Below are positions 1 through 6,765 of a DNA stretch of 14,975 nt, one piece after another. Each line of letters starts with the position of its first letter. The stretch's first letter is position 1. The position numbers and the translations under genes were made by a program. The notes under the pieces were generated by a model. That model was not told where the DNA came from, made no database searches, and was given only the letters and a program-made list of their open reading frames with translations. This DNA is from an uncultured Selenomonadaceae bacterium (GTDB lineage Bacteria > Bacillota > Negativicutes > Selenomonadales > Selenomonadaceae): assembly GCA_905236785.1 (NCBI GenBank), contig CAJOQC010000171.1, forward strand, positions 1 to 14,975, given 5' to 3'.

Positions 1-1228
1 CGGAAATTTGGCTTTGGAATTTGGTTTCAAGTTTTTCTTGTTGGGAAAGACTTTCCTTGTACACCCTTTCGGCTGCTTTCAAGTTTTCGCGAGCATCATT
101 CAGCGCGGCGGCGTTCTTTTGGTAGCGAAGCAAGTCTTGCAACCGCGCCTCCTTTTCTTTTTGCAGGGGTAATTTTTTTTGCTCGTCGTTGTTCTTTTTT
201 TGCGCGGCGGCAAATTTTTCGGCAATTTGAGCGGTTGCGCGGTTAAGTTCTCTTAGGGCAAGTTGTTGCTCCGTCAGCTCCCTTTTCAGCGCGTCTATTG
301 TGTTTTCCCTGTCAAAGAACCGCGCCGCTTTGTCCGCCGCCGTCAGCAACTCGCGGTATTTTTTTACGTCGGCGGATTTTTTTTCGTCATCCTCCACAAG
401 TTTTTTTGCCGCGTTAAGTTCACGGAACAAATCGCCGATTTGCCGCCCCTTCAGCAAATTGTCCTGGGCATCGCGGTGCAATTTCTCAAGATTTTTCGCG
501 TTTTCCGCCTGTATTTTCAGTTGCGCCTTTTTTTCTTCCACAAGAGCGGCAAGGGCGTTTGCGTCCGCAGTTTCCGTTTGTCTTAGGAGAATATTGCAGC
601 GTTCTTCAAGTCGCGCATTTTCGGCGGCAAGTTCCTTGGCGTATTCTTTAAGGCGCATGGTAAGACTGCGGTAAAATTCCGTTCTAAAAAGTACGTTCAT
701 TATCTCGCGACGGCTTTTTGAATCCGCCATGAGAAGTTTCTTAAATTCACCCTGGGGCAACATAACCACCTGACGAAACTCTTCGCATCTAAAACCAAGA
801 AAATTTTCGATTTTTTCCGTCGTTTCAAGCGGGCGGGCGGCAAGTTGTTTTTCTTCGTCGCCGTCCACGCGATAAAGGGCGGCGGCGGCTTTTTTCGTCA
901 CCTGTTCGCCGTTGCCGCGCTTGCTCGGGCGGGTATATTCCGGCGAACGTCGCACGCGGTACACCCGTTCGCCGAGGGCAAAGGTGAACTCCGCCCATGT
1001 GTCTGTCGTGTCTTTGGCCGCAACGGCGCGGAACATCTTCGCCTTGCGATCGAGGCCGCTCCCTTCGCCGTACAGGGCAAAACAAATTGCGTCAAGTATG
1101 GTGGTTTTCCCCGCGCCTGTTGCGCCGTAAATCAAAAAAATTCCGCTTGTCAACTCTGCCGCAAAGTCGATGCTTACTTCGCCGACATAAGGACCGAAGG
1201 CGCACATGGAAAGTTTCAACGGTCTCAT
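1..1228 (-). CDS. sbcC: Nuclease SbcCD subunit C, N-terminal part (runs off the left edge)
   Basis: SbcC is the Rad50-like ATPase that partners the SbcD nuclease to cut DNA hairpins and protein-blocked ends in the cytoplasm. The frame is open from the ATG at 1228 to the window edge, about 409 codons. The N-terminus has the family pattern MRPLKLSMCAFGPY, then a Walker A motif GATGAGKTT at residues 35-43 followed by ILDAICFALYG. A further ATPase-head block, FRQVVMLPQGEFKKLL, lies near residues 150-170. After about residue 190 the protein is rich in Lys, Glu, Gln and Ala, as expected for the long coiled-coil arm. Full family members are about 1000 residues, so zinc hook, Walker B and signature motifs lie outside. 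The start is one base after the sbcD stop (TGA-G-ATG), which implies translational coupling. No frameshift was seen in my hand translation. Confidence 0.93.
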   Translation of the reverse strand, partial: MRPLKLSMCAFGPYVGEVSIDFAAELTSGIFLIYGATGAGKTTILDAICFALYGEGSGLDRKAKMFRAVAAKDTTDTWAEFTFALGERVYRVRRSPEYTRPSKRGNGEQVTKKAAAALYRVDGDEEKQLAARPLETTEKIENFLGFRCEEFRQVVMLPQGEFKKLLMADSKSRREIMNVLFRTEFYRSLTMRLKEYAKELAAENARLEERCNILLRQTETADANALAALVEEKKAQLKIQAENAKNLEKLHRDAQDNLLKGRQIGDLFRELNAAKKLVEDDEKKSADVKKYRELLTAADKAARFFDRENTIDALKRELTEQQLALRELNRATAQIAEKFAAAQKKNNDEQKKLPLQKEKEARLQDLLRYQKNAAALNDARENLKAAERVYKESLSQQEKLETKFQSQIS

Positions 1229-1229
1229 C

Positions 1230-2378
1230 TCACCCCGTCCTTTCATCACGGTAAACTTTTTCGATACATTCCTTCAGTATGTTCTCTTGGTCGTCGCTTA
1301 AGACTTGCCCCGTGACTTCGCGGTAAAAATCGGCGAACAGTTCCTTTTCGGATAGGTCTTGCCGCATATTTTCGCTGTCAATGATGTTTTCGTTGTAATC
1401 AATGCCCACAAAATCAATGCCGCATAAATTTTTATACACCGCCGCCAATTTGTCATAGGCGTTAATCACCGCCGCCGTGTCCGTAAGACGCACAAAAACA
1501 TAATCGTCAGATACGGGGTACTTTGCGCGGTCGGCGCGTATGTCCTCAATTTGACCTTCGACTATGCAAAGATCGCGACGGGGCGTAAGAGGAACAAATT
1601 CGGCGGCAACCGCCCCCTTTTCGTCCATATTCACTGTTAAAACGCCTTTTTTCTGGTTCACTTCGTCAAAGGAATATTTTAACAACGAACCGCTGTAGCG
1701 AATTTTGTCCGCGCCGACGCGTTGAGGAGCATGAAGATGCCCCAAGGCGGTGTAATTAAAATCGGCGAACCATTGAGGGCTTACGTTCCCCGCGCCGCCC
1801 ACCGCCAAACTGCGCTCCGATTCGCCGGAAACCCCGCCGACCATAAAAAGATGCGCCGCCGCCACGCTTCTTTTGCCTTGGGGAATATGTTTTCTTGCCG
1901 CCGTCACGGCGGCAAAGTTCGCCTCGTCGAAGGTAGGCCGCTCGGAAATGTTAAAAATGTGTTGCGCCTCAGTAGGGTCAAAGTAAGGAATGAGAGAAAA
2001 ATAAATTTCGCCGTATTCATCGTTAAGAACAACGGGCTTTAGTTCCCTGTCAGCCGTGCCGCGCACAAAAAGCCCCGACCGCTCAAAAAGAGCATTGCCG
2101 AAATCAAGTCTGCCGCCGCTGTCATGGTTTCCCGCTATCATCAAAACCTTTACTTTTTCCTCAAGGACGATTTTGGTCAAAACTTCATTCAAAAGTTCCG
2201 TAGCTTCCACCGGGGGCAAAGCGCGATCGTACACGTCCCCGGCCATGATTATTGCGTCGGGTTTTACATCTTTTATAAGGCGCAAAAATTCCCGCAAAAT
2301 ATATTCTTGGTCGTCAATAAGGGGATGCCCCCGCAAGGATTTTCCCAAATGCCAGTCGGCGGTATGAATAAAACGCAT
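1230..2378 (-). CDS. sbcD: Nuclease SbcCD subunit D (Mre11-like exonuclease)
   Basis: SbcD is the Mn2+-dependent metallophosphoesterase of the SbcCD complex, working with SbcC in processing hairpins and double-strand ends. Metal-binding motifs are in order: HTADWHLG at residues 5-12, MAGDVYD at 45-51, GNHD at 83-86 and GHLHAP near 220. A capping region follows, giving 382 residues, normal for the family. The open frame extends 17 codons upstream to 2429, but the ATG at 2378 is chosen because the protein then begins MRFIHTADWH as family members do, and GGAG sits 7 bases before it. It is directly followed by sbcC. The Shine-Dalgarno sequence abuts the T-run of a hairpin at 2390-2419, so transcription into sbcDC may be partly terminated or begin nearby. 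Confidence 0.95.
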   Translation of the reverse strand: MRFIHTADWHLGKSLRGHPLIDDQEYILREFLRLIKDVKPDAIIMAGDVYDRALPPVEATELLNEVLTKIVLEEKVKVLMIAGNHDSGGRLDFGNALFERSGLFVRGTADRELKPVVLNDEYGEIYFSLIPYFDPTEAQHIFNISERPTFDEANFAAVTAARKHIPQGKRSVAAAHLFMVGGVSGESERSLAVGGAGNVSPQWFADFNYTALGHLHAPQRVGADKIRYSGSLLKYSFDEVNQKKGVLTVNMDEKGAVAAEFVPLTPRRDLCIVEGQIEDIRADRAKYPVSDDYVFVRLTDTAAVINAYDKLAAVYKNLCGIDFVGIDYNENIIDSENMRQDLSEKELFADFYREVTGQVLSDDQENILKECIEKVYRDERTG

Positions 2379-2389
2379 AAATTTGCTCC

Positions 2390-2419
2390 AAAAAACAAAC
2401 ACCGCAAATTTCTTTGCGG
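2390..2419 (-). terminator. Intrinsic terminator-like hairpin between the ligase-like gene and sbcD
   Basis: On the minus strand CCGCAAA and TTTGCGG form a perfect 7-bp stem closed by a GAAA tetraloop (arms at 2413-2419 and 2402-2408), followed by TGTTTGTTTTTT. This is the architecture of a rho-independent terminator. It lies 19 bases after the stop at 2438 and immediately before the sbcD ribosome binding site, so it could separate hsp20-cheR-ligase-like transcripts from sbcDC, or attenuate the latter. The stem is short, so efficiency is uncertain. Confidence 0.5.
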
Positions 2420-2437
2420 CATTTAACAAAATCGTGA

Positions 2438-3415
2438 TTAAAAATAACTAAAAGGCGTACCTATCCTCACAAAAGTTCGCCCACATTCGCAAGGCTCTTT
2501 AATGCGGCTTACGGCTTGCCCCGTGCGATAGCGAATGAGGGGCATGGCTTCCGCCGCAAGCGTCGTTATAACCAACTCGCCCATGTGGGTTTCGTCCAAA
2601 ACCGGCTCGTTGCTGTTAAAGGCAATTATTTCCGGGTAAAAATAATCCTCGTTGACATGATGACCGACATGGCGGGAACACTGATAAATAATGCCCGCAA
2701 AACCAACCTCCGGCGGCGCGTAAAGGTTATAAACCTTCGTGTGCATTCGGTCGTGAATGTGTTGTTGCAAAGGGTTTTGAATTGTGTTCATGTTTAGGCA
2801 AATAACCTTCGATATGGGGTAATCAACTATGTTTTTGCCCGTGGCCTGCAGCTGAATAATCAGTTGCATGATTAGTTGCGGCGTGCTGATTAACGTGTCC
2901 ATGCCAACAATTTCCATAAGGCGCAACCAATGCCGATAATCCGTACCCAAAGGAACAACCATTGCCCCAATCACCTCAAGGGCATACTGCAAATCCAAAA
3001 ACCTGCTGTCGGACAAATCCCCCTGCAAGCCGACGTTGGAAGCGTTGGTGATGCCGCTTGCCACCAAAGTCCGCGTGAGCATCTCCACATTTTTGGCAAC
3101 ATCGCCGCCAGTGTAGAGTTTCGTAATTTCCCCCGTCATCTCTTGGACGTAGTTAAACCGCGATATAGAGGAAAGCGGCATGGTCAATAAATCCAAGGAA
3201 TCAATGCTTCGTAGTTCCGTAGACCGCAAAAAGGGAAGTTTTGTTATGTCCTCAAGGGATTTTATATCGTCGGGGCTTATGGCCGCTTCGTCGTATTTGT
3301 GCCGATAAAAGTGACTTTTTTCGTACGCCCAATGAACTTGTTTTCGCAGTCGCTCCGTTTGGAGCTGCCGCAAATCCTCACGCGCCATCTGTTCAACGGA
3401 GGCGTTTGCGATCAT
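2438..3415 (-). CDS. Shortened phenylacetate-CoA-ligase-like protein, probably catalytically degenerate
   Basis: This 325-residue protein resembles PaaK-type adenylate-forming ligases (usually about 430 residues). Visible family features: an N-terminal helix with LQTERLRKQVHWAYEKSHFYR (about 18-38), SPDDIKSLEDITKLPF (47-62), a YAPPEVGFAG segment where PaaK has YGLSEV (232-241), EDYFYPEII (257-264), GELVITTLAAEAMPLIRYRTG (279-299) and a cysteine/CGR element (309-313). The ATP-binding P-loop that in PaaK reads SSGTTGKP is replaced here by MTGEITKLYTG (93-103), and the protein stops where the C-terminal lid with its catalytic lysine would begin. Only about 60 bases separate its stop from sbcD, so no lid remains downstream. 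It starts 26 bases after the cheR stop with AGGTGG 9 bases before ATG. I infer a pseudoenzyme or ligand-binding role; substrate unknown. Confidence 0.75.
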   Translation of the reverse strand: MIANASVEQMAREDLRQLQTERLRKQVHWAYEKSHFYRHKYDEAAISPDDIKSLEDITKLPFLRSTELRSIDSLDLLTMPLSSISRFNYVQEMTGEITKLYTGGDVAKNVEMLTRTLVASGITNASNVGLQGDLSDSRFLDLQYALEVIGAMVVPLGTDYRHWLRLMEIVGMDTLISTPQLIMQLIIQLQATGKNIVDYPISKVICLNMNTIQNPLQQHIHDRMHTKVYNLYAPPEVGFAGIIYQCSRHVGHHVNEDYFYPEIIAFNSNEPVLDETHMGELVITTLAAEAMPLIRYRTGQAVSRIKEPCECGRTFVRIGTPFSYF

Positions 3416-3441
3416 CGGTTTTCACCACCTGTTCACCGCAA

Positions 3442-4230
3442 TCAAGCGAGCGGGCGTTGATAGAAGAAGGGTTGGAAACTTGTATAGCCCATTTTGCGGA
3501 AGTTTAATATCGCCTCGGTCGCGCCGACGAACAAAATACCGCCGGGTTTTAACGCTTCAAAGAAGTTGGTGTAAAGCTGTTCCTTGGCCTCTTCGGTGAA
3601 GTAAATGACCACGTTGCGGCAAAGAATGAGGTCAAAGCCCTTTTCAAAGGGGTCTTTCAACAAATTGTGCCGCTTAAACTCGATGCAAGATTTAATTTCC
3701 TGTTTTACGGCGAATTTATTGCCGTCCACCACGTCAAAATATTTCGATCTTCTGGCGGGTGCCATGCTCTTTATTTCGTTTTCCATGTACACGCCCCGTT
3801 TGGCCTTGGCCAAAATTTCGATGTCAAGGTCGCTGGCCAAAATGCGATGCCGCACGTTGGGGGTCATTTCCTTCATTATTATCGCCAAAGAGTACGGCTC
3901 TGCGCCAATGGAGCAACCTGCGCTCCAAATGTTCAACTTGGGCGAACGCTTCAGCAAATCGGGGATAACGTCGGTTTCAAGTTTGGAGAATTTTTCCGGC
4001 GTACGGAAAAACTCCGACACGTTTATGGTGAGGTACTCAATAAACTCGGCAAAGGTGTCCTTGTTTTTTGCCACGTCGTCGAAGTATTTGACGTAAGAAT
4101 CCATATTCGCCCGCGTGACAAGATTGCCGATACGGCGCTTCATCTGCGGCTCTTTATATAGATCAAGGTCTATCTCGGTTTTGGCTTTGAGCTTTTGCTT
4201 AAAGGAAGCCCAATCCTTTTCGTCCATCAT
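3442..4230 (-). CDS. cheR: CheR-type protein-glutamate methyltransferase
   Basis: CheR proteins transfer methyl groups from S-adenosylmethionine to glutamates of chemoreceptors. The 262-residue length is typical. Residues 1-70 form the N-terminal helical CheR domain; NVSEFFRTPEKF (70-81) is the conserved junction; IWSAGCSIGAEPYSLAI (101-117) is the SAM-binding loop; ASDLDIEILAKAKRGVY (132-148) binds SAM further on; FDLILCRNVVIYF (199-211) completes the methyltransferase core. GGAGG lies 7 bases before the first of two adjacent ATGs, so 4230 is preferred over 4227. No receptor, CheB or other chemotaxis gene is visible, and it sits between hsp20 and the ligase-like gene, so it may act on distant receptors or a non-chemotaxis target. 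The family call is firm; the substrate is not shown. Confidence 0.93.
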   Translation of the reverse strand: MMDEKDWASFKQKLKAKTEIDLDLYKEPQMKRRIGNLVTRANMDSYVKYFDDVAKNKDTFAEFIEYLTINVSEFFRTPEKFSKLETDVIPDLLKRSPKLNIWSAGCSIGAEPYSLAIIMKEMTPNVRHRILASDLDIEILAKAKRGVYMENEIKSMAPARRSKYFDVVDGNKFAVKQEIKSCIEFKRHNLLKDPFEKGFDLILCRNVVIYFTEEAKEQLYTNFFEALKPGGILFVGATEAILNFRKMGYTSFQPFFYQRPLA

Positions 4231-4305
4231 GTAAAAACCTCCAAGCGTAAATTAAGTACTGCAACGATAACTATTCTCTGTTTTGACGATTAAATCCTGC
4301 CGTAT

Positions 4306-4755
4306 TTAATTTATGTCAAAAATTTTCTTGCCGCTGTCGGCGGATTCTTTGACAAGGGTGATGTGCAACAGCCCGTTTTCAAAAGAAACCGTTGTTTCGT
4401 CCGACACAATGTCGTCAACGTAAAATTCCCGCTCGAATTTTCCCCGTTTTCTCTCGCGGCAGATATATTTGATTTCTTCCTCCGTTTCGTCGTCGATTCT
4501 TTGGGCGCTTATCACAAGATGGTTGCCTTCGTCGTAGGAAACGGTGATTTCGTCCTTGTTAAAGCCGGGAAGTTCCGCGTAAAGTTCGTATTTATCGTCG
4601 GCATCTATCACATCGACCCTGAAGGAGGACAATGCGCCCGAAACTTTGCCGAAGGGGTGAAAGGACTGCTCCATTGCCGCGTCGAAAACTTTTTCCAAAA
4701 CCTCGCGCCCTTTTTCGGCGTTGTTGCGAATGTTGAAAGGTTGAGTGCGAAACAT
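4306..4755 (-). CDS. hsp20: Small heat-shock protein, Hsp20/alpha-crystallin family
   Basis: ATP-independent holdase that binds unfolding proteins in the cytoplasm. The protein has 149 residues: a short N-terminal arm (1-44), an alpha-crystallin domain (about 45-139) with VDVIDADDKYELYAELPGF and the NGLLHITL strand (127-134), and a short tail ending KKIFDIN. The tail lacks a clean I-x-I motif (it reads I-F-D-I), which could alter oligomer assembly. The open frame reaches 4791, but the ATG at 4755 is preferred: it has GAGGAGG close upstream and gives the usual M-x-R-P-F-like beginning. It is divergent from the tagA gene across a 187-bp gap and leads into cheR after 75 bases. I saw no CIRCE operator upstream. 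Confidence 0.93.
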   Translation of the reverse strand: MFRTQPFNIRNNAEKGREVLEKVFDAAMEQSFHPFGKVSGALSSFRVDVIDADDKYELYAELPGFNKDEITVSYDEGNHLVISAQRIDDETEEEIKYICRERKRGKFEREFYVDDIVSDETTVSFENGLLHITLVKESADSGKKIFDIN

Positions 4756-4942
4756 AAAAAATTCCTCCTCGTATGATTTATGCAAAACCAAAACGGTTAT
4801 TGTGACTTATTGCTGAACCTGCTTTTCCTATTCGACAAGTTGGGGATAATTCCTGCCGCTTGCGAAATTTATCTTGTTTTGCGGTCTTTTCACTGTTATA
4901 CTATGGAAGGTTTTTGTTTTGGCAATAGGAGTTTGCGACAAA
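4756..4942. other. Divergent intergenic region between hsp20 and tagA
   Basis: This 187-bp gap must carry the control signals of both divergent genes. The rightward promoter candidate is listed separately. Its -10 (GTTATACTA) read on the other strand gives TAGTATAAC, which with an upstream TTGCCA (16 or 19 bases away depending on the hexamer chosen) could be an overlapping leftward promoter for hsp20 with a leader of about 130 bases. That leftward assignment is weak. No CIRCE inverted repeat was seen. Confidence 0.4.
4874..4902 (+). promoter_or_regulatory. Candidate sigma-A promoter of tagA
   Basis: TTGTTT at 4874-4879 and TATACT at 4897-4902 are separated by 17 bases. The -10 matches consensus at five of six positions, the -35 at only three. 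The expected transcript start is about 30 bases before the tagA ATG, leaving room for the AGGAG ribosome binding site at about 4927-4931. Confidence 0.45.
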
Positions 4943-5680
4943 ATGGAACAGAATACAAAAAGGGTAAATATTTTGGGAGTAACCGTGGATTCCGTGACCA
5001 TGGCGGAGGCGGTGGCGCAAGTTGAAAGCTACATCGAAGAAAAAAACGCGCCTTCCTTGGTGGCGACGGCCAACGCCGAAATGATAATGAACGCAGGCCG
5101 CGACGCGGAACTTATGCGTATACTAAATTCGGCGCAACTTGTCGTGCCCGACGGCGCGGGGACGGTGTGGGCGGCGCGACACTTGGGGTACGAAATGAAA
5201 GAACGCGTGGCGGGGTTTGATATGGCGCAGGAATTGTTAAAGGATGCTCCGCAAAAAAATTATCGCGTTTATTTTTTCGGTTCTGCGCCGGGCATCGCCG
5301 AAAAGGCAAAGGAAAAAGCCGAAAAGTTATATCCGGGGATAAACGTAGTCGGCGTTCACGACGGATACTTTGATGCGGAGGAAGAGAAGAAAATCATCGC
5401 CGACATAAAAGAAAAAAAGCCCCACATACTTTTCGCCGCTCTGGGCGTACCCAAACAGGAAAAATGGCTTTTTCGGCACAAAGAGGAATTGGGCGTCCCC
5501 GTGTCAATCGGCGTGGGCGGCACATTGGACGTTATGGCGGGAGCGGTAAAACGCGCTCCGTTGTGGATGCAAAAAGCGCAGCTTGAGTGGCTCTTTCGCG
5601 GCCTTATGCAACCAAAACGCGCCGGGAGGCTCATGGCCTTGCCAAAGTTCGTGCTGAAGGTGCATTTATCAAAAAAATGA
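4943..5680 (+). CDS. tagA: TagA/WecG/CpsF family glycosyltransferase
   Basis: Members of this GT26 family add N-acetylmannosamine or a related sugar to undecaprenyl-linked GlcNAc in wall teichoic acid, enterobacterial common antigen or capsule synthesis, at the inner face of the membrane. The 245-residue product shows VNILGVTVDSVTMAEAV (8-24), TANAEM (42-47), VVPDGAG with the conserved Asp at 70 (67-73), RVYFFGSAPG (108-117), FAALGVPKQEKW (164-175) and GVGGTLDVMAG (190-200). The open frame goes back to a TTG at 4874, but that TTG overlaps the candidate promoter; ATG 4943 has AGGAG about 11 bases before it and matches the family N-terminus. It is the only rightward gene here and converges on the mmd operon. 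The exact sugar and polymer cannot be told from the sequence. Confidence 0.92.
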   Translation: MEQNTKRVNILGVTVDSVTMAEAVAQVESYIEEKNAPSLVATANAEMIMNAGRDAELMRILNSAQLVVPDGAGTVWAARHLGYEMKERVAGFDMAQELLKDAPQKNYRVYFFGSAPGIAEKAKEKAEKLYPGINVVGVHDGYFDAEEEKKIIADIKEKKPHILFAALGVPKQEKWLFRHKEELGVPVSIGVGGTLDVMAGAVKRAPLWMQKAQLEWLFRGLMQPKRAGRLMALPKFVLKVHLSKK

Positions 5681-5756
5681 GCAAAATTTTATTGCAAGCA
5701 TTTTTGAAAATGTCCCGAAAAAGTGATGACATTATCACGGTGGAACGAACTAAACT

Positions 5757-6044
5757 TCAAGAAAGTATTCGATTTGCTTTTGATCTTGAGGAAATTATCG
5801 TTGCGCCAAGTATAAATGTCTCGGCAACCAATCCCTTGATGCCGGGGTGCATATTCACCTGTGCGTTGTTTTCGTCGAGCAAACGGTAGTACTCGTTGTT
5901 GTAATATTGCCCGTAATCTATAGTACGCTCCGAGAGTACAGAAAGAATTTGATTTATACGTTCGGGATAGGGTTGCGTTTCATACACTCTCAGTAAGAAA
6001 TAAAATTTATAGCTGAGAGTAGTATGAGCAGTACACCACAACAT
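5757..6044 (-). pseudogene. Unrecognised 95-codon fragment, possibly a transposase C-terminal relic
   Basis: The leftward frame encodes 95 residues from an ATG at 6044 with no ribosome binding site that I can see before it. The central part contains RINQILSVLSERTIDYGQYY, then NNEYYRLLDENN and HPGIKGLVAETF. The spacing ERxxDxGxxYxNxYYxxxD reminds me of the beta-rich C-terminal domain of some insertion-sequence transposases, but this is from memory and unverified. The first 20 residues look unlike protein-coding sequence, and the frame begins directly beside the terminator of the mmd operon. I infer a decayed remnant rather than an active gene; no catalytic DDE residues or terminal repeats can be assigned. 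It could also be a small lineage-specific gene. Confidence 0.3.
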
Positions 6045-6057
6045 TTATTATAGAGCC

Positions 6058-6093
6058 AAAAATGTGGCGTCGGAAAATTTTCCGACGCCACAT
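6058..6093 (-). terminator. Intrinsic terminator of the mmd operon (32-bp perfect palindrome)
   Basis: ATGTGGCGTCGGAAAA at 6062-6077 is followed without spacer by its exact reverse complement at 6078-6093. In RNA this gives a 12-bp GC-rich stem with an AAAAUUUU loop, or a longer AT-extended stem. On the minus strand it ends in TTTTT (6058-6062), so it fits a strong rho-independent terminator for transcripts coming from mmdC, 81 bases after its stop. There is no T-run on the plus-strand side. Confidence 0.85.
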
Positions 6094-6113
6094 CATTACA
6101 CTTTACATAGAGT

Positions 6114-6133
6114 ACCGCAAGTTAACTTGCGGT
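6114..6133. repeat. 20-bp perfect palindrome downstream of mmdC
   Basis: ACCGCAAGTT at 6114-6123 is directly followed by its exact reverse complement AACTTGCGGT at 6124-6133. It lies between the other two inverted repeats in the 3' region of the mmd operon. It has no T-run, so it may be an RNA-stabilising hairpin or a protein-binding site. Confidence 0.8.
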
Positions 6134-6135
6134 TC

Positions 6136-6165
6136 TTCAATTAAAATTGTCCAATTTTAATTGAA
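6136..6165. repeat. 14-bp perfect inverted repeat with 2-base spacer, after the mmdC stop
   Basis: TTCAATTAAAATTG (6136-6149) and CAATTTTAATTGAA (6152-6165) are exact reverse complements separated by TC. It begins 8 bases after the mmdC stop codon in the direction of transcription. It is AT-rich and, with the two neighbouring repeats, forms a row of three hairpins. Confidence 0.8.
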
Positions 6166-6173
6166 ACATAGTA

Positions 6174-6560
6174 TCAGCCCAAAATCACCAAGGACTCATG
6201 CGCCTTTACGCTTTGCCCTGCGTCAACGTTGAATTTCTTTATAACGCCGTCCGTGTCGGCGGCAATTTCGTTTTGCATCTTCATGGCTTCAAGAATAAGC
6301 AGGGTTTCGCCGGCCTTCACGCTCTGGCCTTCGCTGGCCACAAGTTTTACAATCTTGCCGGGCATGGGCGCGTCAATGGAATGTTCGCCCGCCCCTGCGG
6401 CAACAGCGGCTTTCTTGGGCGCGGCGGGAGCTGCCGCAGGCGCGGGGGCTGCGGCTTTGGGCGCGGGAGCGGCGGCTTTTGGCGCGCCGCCTGCTGCTTT
6501 TACTTCTTCCACTTCTACTTCATAAGCCGTCCCGTTGACGGTGATGTTAAATTTTTTCAT
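6174..6560 (-). CDS. mmdC: Biotin carboxyl carrier subunit of methylmalonyl-CoA decarboxylase/transcarboxylase
   Basis: Carries the CO2 taken from (S)-methylmalonyl-CoA as carboxybiotin between active sites. The 128-residue protein has a short N-terminal segment (1-22), a flexible Ala/Pro/Lys-rich linker (about 23-57) and a biotinyl domain (60-128) with APMPGKI (64-70) and the biotinylation motif EAMKM, the target lysine being residue 94, exactly 34 residues before the end as is usual. GGAGG lies 9 bases before the ATG. It follows the 47-residue subunit gene by 40 bases and is the last gene before the terminator. Size and layout fit both MmdC (Veillonella-type Na+ pump) and the 1.3S subunit of transcarboxylase; the absence of mmdB leaves this open. 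Confidence 0.93.
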   Translation of the reverse strand: MKKFNITVNGTAYEVEVEEVKAAGGAPKAAAPAPKAAAPAPAAAPAAPKKAAVAAGAGEHSIDAPMPGKIVKLVASEGQSVKAGETLLILEAMKMQNEIAADTDGVIKKFNVDAGQSVKAHESLVILG

Positions 6561-6600
6561 GCCTTTGTACCTCCAATGTGAACTTTAATATCCGTTAATA

Positions 6601-6744
6601 TCAGCGCAGTTTCCTGCCCGCAATCGTCCAAATATCGCTACGTTTAATCTTAACCGCGACAACTTCCGTACCCATCATGGACTGCACAGCGGCGGTTATT
6701 GCCGCCACGACTTCGGGCTGTAACTGTTCTTTATGTTCGTTCAT
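6601..6744 (-). CDS. 47-residue accessory subunit, MmdE-like or C-terminal part of the OadG/MmdD type
   Basis: Too short for ordinary gene calling, but well supported: ATG at 6744 preceded by GGAGG 9 bases upstream, stop at 6601, and a position between mmdA and mmdC. The product begins MNEHKEQLQPEVVAAITAAV, continues QSMMGTEVVAVKIKRSDIW and ends TIAGRKLR. The helix PEVVAAITAAVQSMMG and the closing arginine-rich W-x-x-x-G-R element match the C-terminal region of decarboxylase delta subunits, and the Veillonella cluster has a comparable small epsilon subunit (MmdE) at the same place. That part is thought to dock on the carboxyltransferase and stabilise the complex. No transmembrane segment is present, so it cannot anchor the complex as MmdD does. 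Confidence 0.8.
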   Translation of the reverse strand: MNEHKEQLQPEVVAAITAAVQSMMGTEVVAVKIKRSDIWTIAGRKLR

Positions 6745-6765
6745 GATGAAATACCTCCAAATCAA

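Larger units (their letters stand above)
5681..6173. other. Gap between convergent genes: fragment plus inverted-repeat cluster
   Basis: The 493-bp gap between the tagA stop and the mmdC stop contains no intact recognised gene. It has a leftward 95-codon fragment (listed separately), a small 8-bp inverted repeat ACTCTCAG/CTGAGAGT at 5986-5993 and 6013-6020 inside that fragment, and then three perfect inverted repeats between 6062 and 6165. It is visibly more AT-rich than the flanking genes. Confidence 0.7.

Noticed and set aside
263..1315. Several plus-strand frames and short minus-strand frames across the left end
   Set aside because: The minus-strand frame from 1228 to the edge encodes sbcC continuously with a Walker A motif; the others are its shadows.
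4756..4942. CIRCE or other HrcA-type operator upstream of hsp20
   Set aside because: No TTAGCACTC-N9-GAGTGCTAA-like repeat is present.
5677..5889. 70-codon plus-strand frame overlapping the tagA stop by ATGA
   Set aside because: The first 40 residues look protein-like, but there is no well-placed ribosome binding site, no recognised family, and the rest is antisense to the leftward fragment. I could not decide that it is real.
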